This document shows, one piece after another, positions 44,977-53,151 of a stretch of DNA of 64,000 nucleotides. The notes beneath the pieces were generated by a model. It was not told the origin of the DNA. It saw only the letters and a program-made list of their open reading frames with translations, and made no database searches. Every line of letters begins with the position of its first letter. Position 1 is the first letter of the stretch. The DNA is from Candidatus Saccharicenans subterraneus (lineage in GTDB: Bacteria > Acidobacteriota > Aminicenantia > Aminicenantales > Saccharicenantaceae), in the NCBI GenBank assembly GCA_003426165.1, contig QUAH01000006.1, positions 62,001 to 126,000 on the forward strand, given 5' to 3'. A program made the position numbers and the translations under genes.

Positions 44977-47379
44977 ATGAAGTGTTCAGTTTGCCAGGCC
45001 GAAAACCGGGACGACTCGAAGTACTGTAGCAACTGCGGGTCGTCGCTCGGAGTAAAGGTGGGAGCCGGGGCAGGCCTCGGCCCTGAAGGTGCCACCTTCA
45101 CCAGGACCCTGGAAATACCCCTTCACGTCCTCAAGCCAGGAACCATCATCGCTGGCAAGTACCGCATCATTGAGGAAATCGGCCAGGGAGGCATGGGCGT
45201 TGTTTACAAGGCCGAAGACCTCAAGCTCAAACGATGTGTGGCCCTGAAATTCCTGCCACCCCACCTGGCGAACTCTCCGGAGCTCAAGGAACGATTCTTG
45301 ATTGAGGCCCAGGCGGCCGCGGCCCTGAGCCATCCCAATATCTGCGTCATCCACGAGGTTGGCGAGAGCGAAGACCGGCCCTACATCGCCATGGAGTTCG
45401 TGGAGGGTGAAACGCTGCGGAACAGGCTCAAGAGGGGTCCGCTCAAACCCGAAGAGGCCGTGGATATCATCTCCCAGGTTGCGGCTGGACTGGGAGAAGC
45501 CCACAACAAGGGCATCATCCACCGGGACATCAAGAGCGCCAACATCATGGTCACGCCGAAAGGCCAGGCCAAGGTCATGGACTTTGGTCTGGCCAAGCTG
45601 CGGGGCGGGTCGTCGTTGACCAGGAGCCAGACAACCCTGGGCACGGTGGCCTACATGTCGCCGGAACAGGCAAGAGGCGAAGAGGTCGACCAGCGCACCG
45701 ACATCTGGTCGCTGGGGGTCGTGCTTTACGAACTGCTTGCCGGCAGACTCCCCTTCCAGGGCGACCACGACCAGACCGTGATCTATTCCATCCTTCACAA
45801 AGAGCCCGAATCGCTCGTCAGGATATGCCCGTCCCTTTCGCCCGAGCTGGAGCACATAGCCTTCCAGGCTCTGACCAAGAAGGCGGCCGACCGCTATCAG
45901 ACCATGGAGGAGTTCCAGGAGGACCTGGCGGCAGTCGCCGAGGGCCTCAAACCGCTCAAGGCCAGGTCACGGCCCTCCGAGCCCGAGAAATCTGTCGCTG
46001 TACTACCCTTCATCAACGATAGCCCCGATCAAGAGAACACCTACTTCATCAATGGGGTGATGGAGGAGATCCTTAGCAATCTCCAGAAGATTAAGGCACT
46101 CCGGGTTATCTCCCGCACCTCGGTCGAACAATACCGGGACAGCAAGAAATCCGTCCGGGAGATCGCCGAAGAGCTTGGTGTGAACTACATCGTGGAAGGG
46201 AGCGCCCAGAAATACGGCGACGCCTTCCGCCTGAGAGTCCAGCTGATCAAGGCCGAGCATGAAGCCCATCTCTGGGGGGAGTCTTTCAAGCAAAAAATAA
46301 CCGATGTCGAGGATATCTTCGATATCCAGATCAGGATCGCGAAATCCATAGCGGAGGAGCTTCGGGCGGTCATATCCCCAGAAGAGAAAAAGCTCATCGA
46401 GAAGATACCGGTCGCGGACCTCACCGTTTATGATCAATATCTGAAGGCCCGTTCTTACGTTTACGATGGTCGAAGGGAAGCCCTGAACAAGGCCATCGAA
46501 TATCTCAACAGCGCTATCGAAAAGAACCCTGGATGGGCACCTCTGTATGCCGGACTGGCCGAAGCCTGGCTCTGGATGCAACAGAACGCGTTCGAACAGC
46601 CGTCCGTGGCCGGTCCCAAAATCATCGAGAACCTGAACAAGGCGCTGGCCCTGGACCCGGATCTGGGTGGAGCCCATTATCTCAGTGGCATGATCGCGCA
46701 TCTTGTGGATTGGGACTGGGAGAGGAGCGAGAGGGAGTTCTTGAAGGCCCTGGCCATCAACCCCAACGACGGCCTTTCCCGGGGATTTTATGCCCAGCTC
46801 TTGTTGATTCTACAAAGGAAGGATGAAGCTCTGGCCCAGAATGAGCTGGCGCTGAGCCTTGACCCCCTGAACCCGATGATAAAGCTCTTCAATATCGGCA
46901 CGTTGCTGCAGGCGGGTGAATGTCAGGCCAGCCTGTCTTTCGCGGAAGAAGCCCTGGCCGAAGATCCGGACAATTTCAACCTCAACCAGATGATCGAGAT
47001 CGCCGCCCACAAGCTGAAGCAGTACGACAAAGCCATTCGAGCGGTCCGGCATGTTCTCCCCTTCCCGCTTGAGGATGATGAGTATCGTGACATCGAGCGG
47101 ATTTACAGCGAGTCGGGAATCGTTCCCGCATATGAGAAGATCGTGGAGCGTCTGGAGAAATACGCTGAAAGCAACCCAGTCGGCCCTCACGATATGGCCT
47201 TCAGGTATCTTATAGCGAATAAGCTCGATAAGGCCATGGACTGGATCGAGAAGGGATATGAGATGCACGACCCGCTGATGACCTACATCACCACGCCGCT
47301 ACGAATCTACGATCCCCTGACCGATACCCCCGGGTTTCTCGATATTGTCAAGAAAATGAAGCTTCCGCTTCCGAAATAG
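44977..47379 (+). CDS. Ser/Thr protein kinase with N-terminal zinc ribbon, TolB-like and TPR domains
   Basis: A protein of 800 residues. The N-terminus is a zinc ribbon (MKCSVCQAENRDDSKYCSNC, C3, C6, C17 and C20), which fixes the start, although the ribosome site is weak. The kinase domain covers about 60-325: glycine loop IGQGGMGVVYKA, lysine K91 in VALKFL, HRDIKSAN with D184, and MDFGLAK with D202, all present. A TolB-like domain (about 345-475: SVAVLPFINDSP, FINGVMEEILSNL, IVEGSAQKYGDAFRLRVQLI) leads to TPR repeats (about 490-760). No membrane helix is seen. It is a domain paralogue of the kinase at 18926-21121 but adds the zinc ribbon. Substrates are unknown. It is convergent with the AbiE genes. 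Confidence 0.93.
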   Translation: MKCSVCQAENRDDSKYCSNCGSSLGVKVGAGAGLGPEGATFTRTLEIPLHVLKPGTIIAGKYRIIEEIGQGGMGVVYKAEDLKLKRCVALKFLPPHLANSPELKERFLIEAQAAAALSHPNICVIHEVGESEDRPYIAMEFVEGETLRNRLKRGPLKPEEAVDIISQVAAGLGEAHNKGIIHRDIKSANIMVTPKGQAKVMDFGLAKLRGGSSLTRSQTTLGTVAYMSPEQARGEEVDQRTDIWSLGVVLYELLAGRLPFQGDHDQTVIYSILHKEPESLVRICPSLSPELEHIAFQALTKKAADRYQTMEEFQEDLAAVAEGLKPLKARSRPSEPEKSVAVLPFINDSPDQENTYFINGVMEEILSNLQKIKALRVISRTSVEQYRDSKKSVREIAEELGVNYIVEGSAQKYGDAFRLRVQLIKAEHEAHLWGESFKQKITDVEDIFDIQIRIAKSIAEELRAVISPEEKKLIEKIPVADLTVYDQYLKARSYVYDGRREALNKAIEYLNSAIEKNPGWAPLYAGLAEAWLWMQQNAFEQPSVAGPKIIENLNKALALDPDLGGAHYLSGMIAHLVDWDWERSEREFLKALAINPNDGLSRGFYAQLLLILQRKDEALAQNELALSLDPLNPMIKLFNIGTLLQAGECQASLSFAEEALAEDPDNFNLNQMIEIAAHKLKQYDKAIRAVRHVLPFPLEDDEYRDIERIYSESGIVPAYEKIVERLEKYAESNPVGPHDMAFRYLIANKLDKAMDWIEKGYEMHDPLMTYITTPLRIYDPLTDTPGFLDIVKKMKLPLPK

Positions 47380-47559
47380 GAAGTCTGACCGCTATTTAAG
47401 AGTATAACTTCATTAAGTCTTTGGCTAATGCATGGATTCCAGTTTAGGGAAAGAGCTCTTGGTAAAGGACACAAGTAAATATCGAGATAACGCAGGAAAT
47501 TCGTCTTATCTAAATCTATACGAAATCTTACCCGGGTAAAATTATTTCTTTATAAAACA

Positions 47560-48252
47560 TTATTCTTCCTGCTGTTGTCTTATCTTGAGCAAATAAACAG
47601 TATCTTTTTTTAGATGCTCTCTTACCCAGGCTTTCTGTTTTTCGTCCAGTAGCTCGCCCATACCCGCCAGAATGCTTCTATCGCTAAGGGACTCAACATA
47701 AGCAATACACTTTTTTAAATAGTCTTTGAAGCTCATTTTGGTGCGCCGTTCAACAATTTCTTTATTGATCGGCCAGAGGTTCCTTAAAAAGAACCAGACA
47801 TCGTATACGTCCCTGGTTGCTCCTTTGGTACGCTCCAGCATGGCTACAAGCTTATGGGCAAACATATCTTCTTTTAACATCACCAGCATTGGAATACCAA
47901 GATAATTCTTTAACTCATAGCGCGATCCGAAGGTTCTCAGGTTTATCTCGACCTTAATGTTCTGAGCCCTTTGGTCATAGGAAAGAACAAACAATAATGT
48001 GTGCTGCTTTCTGAACTTTTCTTTTATGGCGCCATATTCCAAAATGATTTTTCCCACTTTATCAAAAACAAATGTTTCTTTGTCTTCATCCAATAGATCA
48101 AAATCGAGGTCCACTGAAAAGCGGGGAAGATCATAAAAAAGATTAGCCGCCGTCCCACCCTTAAATCCGATAAGTGGACCAATTGAAGCATCAGTATAGA
48201 TATCTTTGAGTAACTGAAGCAGGATTGCCTTATGGATATTTCGATTAAGCAT
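47560..48252 (-). CDS. abiEii: AbiEii-family nucleotidyltransferase toxin
   Basis: A protein of 230 residues of the AbiEii/AbiGii family. The nucleotidyltransferase motif is intact: GFKGGTAANLFYDL, then FSVDLDFDLLD. A second acidic strand IKVEINLR and the late KLVAMLERTKGATRDVYDVWF complete the pattern. Such toxins are the active half of type IV toxin-antitoxin systems; related enzymes transfer nucleotides to tRNA or other acceptors and stop growth, including during phage attack. The ATG at 48252 overlaps the abiEi stop by eight bases, so translation is coupled; the TTG at 48261 is less likely. A+T-rich codons differ from those of the neighbours, suggesting transfer. Confidence 0.9.
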   Translation of the reverse strand: MLNRNIHKAILLQLLKDIYTDASIGPLIGFKGGTAANLFYDLPRFSVDLDFDLLDEDKETFVFDKVGKIILEYGAIKEKFRKQHTLLFVLSYDQRAQNIKVEINLRTFGSRYELKNYLGIPMLVMLKEDMFAHKLVAMLERTKGATRDVYDVWFFLRNLWPINKEIVERRTKMSFKDYLKKCIAYVESLSDRSILAGMGELLDEKQKAWVREHLKKDTVYLLKIRQQQEE

Positions 48253-48835
48253 TTGTAGCAATTCTATAGTAAGACTTCAGCCTTTGTTCCATGGTTCTGT
48301 TGTCATATATGGAAATTATCTCAAAGCATTTTTCCCAGTCTATTGAAGATAAGTTGTCAAAATGGTAATTCTTGTTCAAATAAATTGTATCCAGGAATGC
48401 TCTTTCCTTAGAAGCAATGTAGTAGTTACCTCTTTTTTGTATACCTGCAGAGTTCGTCAAGATAGACTCTTTCATGCGCCGGAAAACATATATCTGGCCA
48501 TCGCAGAAAATCTCGCGGTTCAAATAGCTGATGACAAAAATCTGATCATAATGCTGAAAAACGATGCCTTCTCTTGTTAAGACTGTTTCTAAGCTTATAT
48601 ACGATGGGGTGAAAATTTTTACCGCAAGTTCCAGCCTGTCATATTCCTTATCCTTAGCATAGATTCCCTTGCGTATTCGATAAAGTTTTCCCCCTCTTAC
48701 GTACCGGTATGCATATTTCTTAATAAGTTTGGTATCGGTTTCCTTCCAGATTAAAGCAAGCTCTTCCGAAGTAAATACCGTGTTTTTTGAACGGAGCAAA
48801 GTCGCCAAACGGTCTTTGACCATGCCAACATTCAT
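48245..48835 (-). CDS. abiEi: AbiEi-family antitoxin/regulator
   Basis: A protein of 196 residues. The N-terminal winged helix (about 5-60: FTSEELALIWKETDTKLIKKY, then RIRKGIYA) is typical of AbiEi antitoxins. The C-terminal domain contains SLETVLTREGIVFQH, IFVISYLNREIF and SKERAFLDTIYLNKNYHF. In known systems the antitoxin represses its own promoter by binding inverted repeats and counteracts the toxin without direct binding. Here a perfect 14-bp inverted repeat stands directly before the ATG. Composition is A+T-rich. The gene overlaps abiEii. It could start at the second ATG (48823), but no Shine-Dalgarno marks either. Confidence 0.88.
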   Translation of the reverse strand: MNVGMVKDRLATLLRSKNTVFTSEELALIWKETDTKLIKKYAYRYVRGGKLYRIRKGIYAKDKEYDRLELAVKIFTPSYISLETVLTREGIVFQHYDQIFVISYLNREIFCDGQIYVFRRMKESILTNSAGIQKRGNYYIASKERAFLDTIYLNKNYHFDNLSSIDWEKCFEIISIYDNRTMEQRLKSYYRIATNA

Positions 48836-48836
48836 G

Positions 48837-48870
48837 AACTAAAAGTGCCCATATAAGGGCACTTTTAGTT
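48837..48870 (-). promoter_or_regulatory. Perfect inverted repeat, probable AbiEi operator
   Basis: AACTAAAAGTGCCC (48837-48850) and GGGCACTTTTAGTT (48857-48870) flank a 6-bp spacer. The repeat ends one base before the abiEi ATG and overlaps the -10 box of its promoter. Binding here would block transcription; the RNA could also form this hairpin next to the start codon. Confidence 0.75.
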
Positions 48871-48894
48871 TACAATATTTACACCAGATGTCAA
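48867..48894 (-). promoter_or_regulatory. Promoter of the abiE operon
   Basis: On the minus strand TTGACA (48889-48894) and TAAACT (48867-48872) are 16 bases apart. Transcription should begin near 48860, inside the palindrome. Confidence 0.6.
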
Positions 48895-49018
48895 GCCCAG
48901 GCCTTTTCAATTAGGTCGTTCGGGCGGGCACCAGTTAACATATTCCTAGGCAAAAAAATTCAATCATTGGTATCATCTGGGCTCAATAGATTGTTCTGGC
49001 TATATATATCCGAGTCAA

Positions 49019-50143
49019 TCAGTCCAAACGCCGGCGGAAGCGGCTGACGCTCAGCAGGTTTATGGCCACGGCCAGGCCCAGCAACCACAGGGCCTCATCA
49101 TAAAGAGCTGAAAGGTTCACACCCTTTAAAAAAATGCCCCTGAGTACGACCAGGTAATAGCGGAGCGGAATTATATAGGTCAGCCACTGAAAGAACTTCG
49201 GCATGTTTTCAATCGGAAAAACAAAGCCAGACAGCATCATCATCGGAATCATGAAGAAAAAGGAAGTCAGCATGGCCTGCTGCGGAGTCCGGGTTATGGT
49301 CGAGATGAACAGGCCAATACCCAGGGTGCTTAGCATGTAAACGAAGCTCAGGCCAAGAAGCAGCAGAAAGCTCCCCCGCAGAGGCAGCCGGAACCAGAAG
49401 CGGGTGACCGCGAAAATCAGGAAGACATCCACCGTGCCGATGATGAAAAAAGGCAGAAGCTTGCCGAGGATTATATCCAGCGGTCGAAGCGGGGTGACGA
49501 TAAGCTGTTCCATGGTCCCCCGGTCATATTCCTTGACCACGGCCATGGCCGTCAGGATGACCGTCATGACCATCAACAGCAGGCCGAAAACGCCGGGTAG
49601 CAGAAAATTGCGACTGACCAGAGCCGGGTTGAAGAAGACCCGGACCTCGGGCCTGACAACCACCGGCCTCATTCCCGCCGCCATTTTTCCTAGGGCCTGA
49701 AGAATTATTTTCTGATTGTAATTGCGGGCAATCATTTCCAGGTAATTCAACCCGATGGTGGCCGTCTGGCTTTCGGTTCCGTCCACGAAACCCTGAAAGG
49801 AGGTCGGTTTGCCGGCCAGCAGGTCCCGTTCAAAACCCTCTGGAATTACCAGGGCCACCGAGGCCCGGCCGCTGTCCAGGTAGCGGTCGACCCTCCCGGC
49901 CACCTCTTCCCGGCCGGCCTCCACAAAATAGCCCGAATTAAAAACCGCCCGCAGAAAATCCCGGCTGCTATCCGAATGGTCAAGGTCCACCACCACCACC
50001 GGAATATCCCTGACATCCAGGCTGACGGCATAGCCAAGTATTAAGAGCTGAAAGATTGGAGCAATGATGACGATGGGCAGCATGCGGCGGTCCCGCCGGA
50101 CCTGGAGCAGCTCCTTCCTGATAAAAGCCAGCAGCCTTTTCAT
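49019..50143 (-). CDS. ABC-2 exporter permease, YbhR-like
   Basis: A protein of 374 residues. One helix near the N-terminus (about 23-42), a large periplasmic part (about 45-170) and five to six C-terminal helices (about 178-370) give the usual ABC-2 drug-exporter form. EYDRGTMEQLIVTPLRPLDIILGKLLPFF is the typical cytoplasmic coupling loop, here abbreviated by its core RGTMEQLIVTPLRP. It overlaps the upstream permease gene by four bases and is the last gene of the exporter operon. In E. coli the matching pair YbhS-YbhR works with YbhF and YbhG in drug efflux; substrates here are unknown. Confidence 0.9.
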   Translation of the reverse strand: MKRLLAFIRKELLQVRRDRRMLPIVIIAPIFQLLILGYAVSLDVRDIPVVVVDLDHSDSSRDFLRAVFNSGYFVEAGREEVAGRVDRYLDSGRASVALVIPEGFERDLLAGKPTSFQGFVDGTESQTATIGLNYLEMIARNYNQKIILQALGKMAAGMRPVVVRPEVRVFFNPALVSRNFLLPGVFGLLLMVMTVILTAMAVVKEYDRGTMEQLIVTPLRPLDIILGKLLPFFIIGTVDVFLIFAVTRFWFRLPLRGSFLLLLGLSFVYMLSTLGIGLFISTITRTPQQAMLTSFFFMIPMMMLSGFVFPIENMPKFFQWLTYIIPLRYYLVVLRGIFLKGVNLSALYDEALWLLGLAVAINLLSVSRFRRRLD

Positions 50144-51276
50144 CTTGCCAGACTCTTTCGCAACCTGGCCAGGCTTAATGCCGTGATGGCCAGCCCGTAG
50201 ATAACCAGGAAAATGATTTCTCGATAATAGGCCGAAAGGCCCGCCCCCTTCAGGATGATGGCCCGCAGGCAGACCAGGAAATAACGGGCCGGAATGATGT
50301 AGGTTATGGCCTGCACCACCGGGGGCATGTTTCTGATGGGAAAGACAAAGCCAGAAAGAATGAAGGTCGGAAGAAGAGTGGTCAGCCCGGCCAGCAGAAA
50401 AGCCACCTGCTGGGAGGTGGCCACCGTGGATACCAGGATTCCCTGGCTGAGCCCGCAGAACAGGAAAAGCACCAGCACCAGCAGCAGCAGCGGATAGCTC
50501 CCCCTGACGGCAATTCCGAACAGCCCCCAGCCGGCCAGCAGCAGAAGATGGGCTCCGAGGAGCGAAAGAAGAAGGTATGGCACGATCTTTCCGGCAATCA
50601 TCTCGGCCGGGCCCAGGGGAGACAGCAGGAGCTGGTTCATGGTCCCCCGTTCCTTTTCCCGGACTATGGACAGGGCCGTGGCCAAGACGATGATTATCAT
50701 CAACACAAAGGCCATAAGCCCCGGCACCAGGAACCTGGAGCTTTTTAGCTCCGGGTTATACCAGACCCGAATCCGACCATCCACCGGCATGGCCAACTTT
50801 TTCAATCCGCTCCTTTCCAGGAGTCCCAGATTCAGCCGGGTCGAATACTGAAGCAGAATGTTGCTCAGATAGCCCAGCCCGGTCAGGGCGGTGGTGGAAT
50901 TGGTCCCGTCGGCCAGCACCTGGATTTCCGGGCTCTTTCCCGAATCCAGATCGCGGGCGAAGTTCCCGGGAATGACCAGGGCCAGTTTTATTTTTTCGGT
51001 ATCAAAAAGCGGGTCGATTTCAGAAATGGAATCAAGGCGGTATTTAAGGTCGAAATATTCTCCCGAGGTTACCTTCATGACCAGTTCCCGGCTGGCCTGG
51101 CTCCGGTCCAGGTCGACCACGGCCAGGGCCAGGTGCCTGACATCAAAATTTAGGGCATAACCAAACATTACCAGGATAAAAGCGGGCAGAATCAGGAGCA
51201 GGGTCAGGCTGATCGGGTCGCGACGGATCTGGATAAATTCCTTTCTGATGACCGGCTTCAGGCGTCGCGGGTTCAT
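50140..51276 (-). CDS. ABC-2 exporter permease, YbhS-like
   Basis: A protein of 378 residues, built like the next permease: one N-terminal helix (about 20-40), a long periplasmic part (about 42-180), then five or six helices to the end. The loop REKERGTMNQLLLSPLGPAEMI marks the contact to the ATPase. The ATG at 51276 follows GAGGGAAG, and the N-terminal MNPRRLKPVIRKEFIQIRRD fits the family, so the longer frame from 51345, which runs into the ATPase gene, is rejected. One base separates it from the ATPase stop. The two permeases probably form a heterodimer. Confidence 0.9.
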   Translation of the reverse strand: MNPRRLKPVIRKEFIQIRRDPISLTLLLILPAFILVMFGYALNFDVRHLALAVVDLDRSQASRELVMKVTSGEYFDLKYRLDSISEIDPLFDTEKIKLALVIPGNFARDLDSGKSPEIQVLADGTNSTTALTGLGYLSNILLQYSTRLNLGLLERSGLKKLAMPVDGRIRVWYNPELKSSRFLVPGLMAFVLMIIIVLATALSIVREKERGTMNQLLLSPLGPAEMIAGKIVPYLLLSLLGAHLLLLAGWGLFGIAVRGSYPLLLLVLVLFLFCGLSQGILVSTVATSQQVAFLLAGLTTLLPTFILSGFVFPIRNMPPVVQAITYIIPARYFLVCLRAIILKGAGLSAYYREIIFLVIYGLAITALSLARLRKSLAR

Positions 51277-51277
51277 C

Positions 51278-52213
51278 TTACTTCCCTCTTTCTCCGGCTT
51301 CTTCTTCCAGGCGGCGGATGAAAACGTCTTCCAGGCTGGGCACAATCGGCCTTAACTCAAACTGGCCCAGGCCGGACTGGCCCAGGACCCGGCGCAGTCC
51401 CTCCACCTCGCCCGGTTCCACCAGCAGGTGCAGCTTCAGGCCGAACAGGGACACCTGACTGACTTCGGGCAGCTTCTTCAACCATTCATAGACTTCGAGC
51501 GGCTTCTGGCAGGACAATTCCAGCAGGTTTTCTGGAAAATATTTCTTTTTTATTTCGCCGGGACTGCCCGCGGCTATTATTCTTCCAGCATGAATTATCC
51601 GCAGCTCGTGACAGTACTCGGCTTCGTCCAGGTAATGGGTGGTCACAAAGACCGTTCTCCCCTGCTCGGCCTGTTCATAAATCAGGTCCCAGAACTGCCT
51701 CCTGGCCAGCGGGTCCACCCCGCCCGTCGGCTCGTCCAGGAAGATTATCTCCGGGTCGTGGAGAAGGGCACAGCTCAGGGCCAGCCGCTGCCGCCAGCCT
51801 GTCGGAAGCTCTGAAGTCAGGGTTTTCTCCCAGCCTTCCAGTCCGGTGATCTTTTTTAGCCTGTTCAGACTGGCAACCAGCTTTTTATCATCGAGCCCAT
51901 AAACCCTCCCGAAAAATTCCAGGTTCTCGGCCACGGTCAGGTCCAGGTACAGGGAAAACTTCTGGGACATGTAGCCTATAACCCTTTTTACCCGGAAAGC
52001 TTCCCTGGAGACATCGAAGCCGGCCACCAGGGCCCGGCCCGAAGTTGGCAGCAGCAGGCCGCAGAGCATGCGGATGGTGGTTGACTTACCGGCGCCGTTA
52101 GCCCCGAGAAAGCCGAAGATGGTGCCCGGGGCGACAGCGAAGGAAATGCCGTCAACGGCGATAAAGCTGCCAAACTTTTTGGTCAGCCGGTCCACTTCAA
52201 TCGCTGCTCTCAT
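51278..52213 (-). CDS. ABC exporter ATP-binding protein (YbhF C-terminal half equivalent)
   Basis: A protein of 311 residues with one nucleotide-binding domain. Walker A is GANGAGKST, Walker B IIFLDEPTGGVDP and the H-loop TTHYL. The signature reads LPTGWRQRLALSCA in place of LSGGQ, as in YbhF/CcmA-like proteins. A C-terminal extension (about 225-311) is typical of drug-export ATPases. It overlaps the first ATPase gene by four bases. In E. coli YbhF both ATPase units are fused in one chain of nearly 580 residues. Here they are separate, which argues that each nucleotide-binding domain is required. Confidence 0.92.
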   Translation of the reverse strand: MRAAIEVDRLTKKFGSFIAVDGISFAVAPGTIFGFLGANGAGKSTTIRMLCGLLLPTSGRALVAGFDVSREAFRVKRVIGYMSQKFSLYLDLTVAENLEFFGRVYGLDDKKLVASLNRLKKITGLEGWEKTLTSELPTGWRQRLALSCALLHDPEIIFLDEPTGGVDPLARRQFWDLIYEQAEQGRTVFVTTHYLDEAEYCHELRIIHAGRIIAAGSPGEIKKKYFPENLLELSCQKPLEVYEWLKKLPEVSQVSLFGLKLHLLVEPGEVEGLRRVLGQSGLGQFELRPIVPSLEDVFIRRLEEEAGERGK

Positions 52214-53148
52214 GCTATGCTCTCTTTCTCCCTGCTCATCAGGAACATGAAGACATTTTCCAGGGAAGGTGAAATCTCGGTCAGGCTGAGAATTTGGCAG
52301 TCGAGCCGGGAAAGCTCCTCTTTTAGCTTTCGGAGTTCGTATCCTTCCGCCAACACCAGGTGCAGGCGGTCGCCAAAGAGCTGAAGGTCGGCCAGCCCGG
52401 GCCAGAGCTTGAGTTCCCGCTGCAGATGGCGGCTGTGCGGCGAGACTATTTCCACCAGCCGGGCCGGGAATTCTGCCTTGATCTTTTCCGGCCGGCCACA
52501 GGCCATAATCCTGCCCTGGAGTATGAAGGCTACCCGGCTGGCCCGCTCGGCCTCGTCCAGGTAAGGTGTGGTCATCAGGATGGATTTCCCCTGCTGCTGC
52601 AACCGGAAAAGAATCTGCCAGAAATCACGGCGGGAAACCGGGTCCACCCCGGTGGTCGGTTCATCCAGGAGGAGGATATCCGGCTCATGAACCAGGGTGC
52701 AGGCCAGGGCCAGTTTCTGCTTCATCCCGCCCGAAAGCCGGCCGGCCAGCCTGTCCCGGAAGGGCTCCAGACGGGTGAAGTCCAGGAGTGAAGCCACGAG
52801 CGACCGGTAATTCGAAACCCCGTAGAGCTCGGCGAAAAAAACCAGGTTCTCCTCGATGCTAAGGTCCTCGTACAGGCTGAAACCCTGCGGCAGGTAACCG
52901 AGGCGGGCCCTCAGGTCCGAACTGAACCTGGTGACCCTCCGCCCGAAAAGCTCAATTTCTCCCGAGTCCGGTTTTTCCAGTCCGCATAATAACCTAAGGG
53001 CCGTGCTCTTGGCGGCTCCATCCGGCCCGACCAGGCAGAGAAATTCTCCAGCCTCCAGGGACAGGGAAAATGAAGATAAGGCCTCAACTGGCCCGTAGAA
53101 CTTTTTAAGCTTGAGGGCAGAGAGAACCATTCCTGCCAGGTCAGCCAT
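52210..53148 (-). CDS. ABC exporter ATP-binding protein with altered Walker A (YbhF N-terminal half equivalent)
   Basis: A protein of 312 residues. The nucleotide-binding domain has signature LSGGMKQKLALACT, Walker B ILLLDEPTTGVDP and H-loop MTTPYLDEAE, where the usual histidine is replaced by proline. Walker A reads GPDGAAKST: the glycine before the lysine is alanine. Both changes suggest a weakened or non-hydrolysing site, leaving the partner ATPase as the active one. It starts three bases after the hlyD-like stop and overlaps the next ATPase gene by four bases. A C-terminal extension (about 225-312) matches the partner. Confidence 0.92.
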   Translation of the reverse strand: MADLAGMVLSALKLKKFYGPVEALSSFSLSLEAGEFLCLVGPDGAAKSTALRLLCGLEKPDSGEIELFGRRVTRFSSDLRARLGYLPQGFSLYEDLSIEENLVFFAELYGVSNYRSLVASLLDFTRLEPFRDRLAGRLSGGMKQKLALACTLVHEPDILLLDEPTTGVDPVSRRDFWQILFRLQQQGKSILMTTPYLDEAERASRVAFILQGRIMACGRPEKIKAEFPARLVEIVSPHSRHLQRELKLWPGLADLQLFGDRLHLVLAEGYELRKLKEELSRLDCQILSLTEISPSLENVFMFLMSREKESIA

Positions 53149-53151
53149 CGG

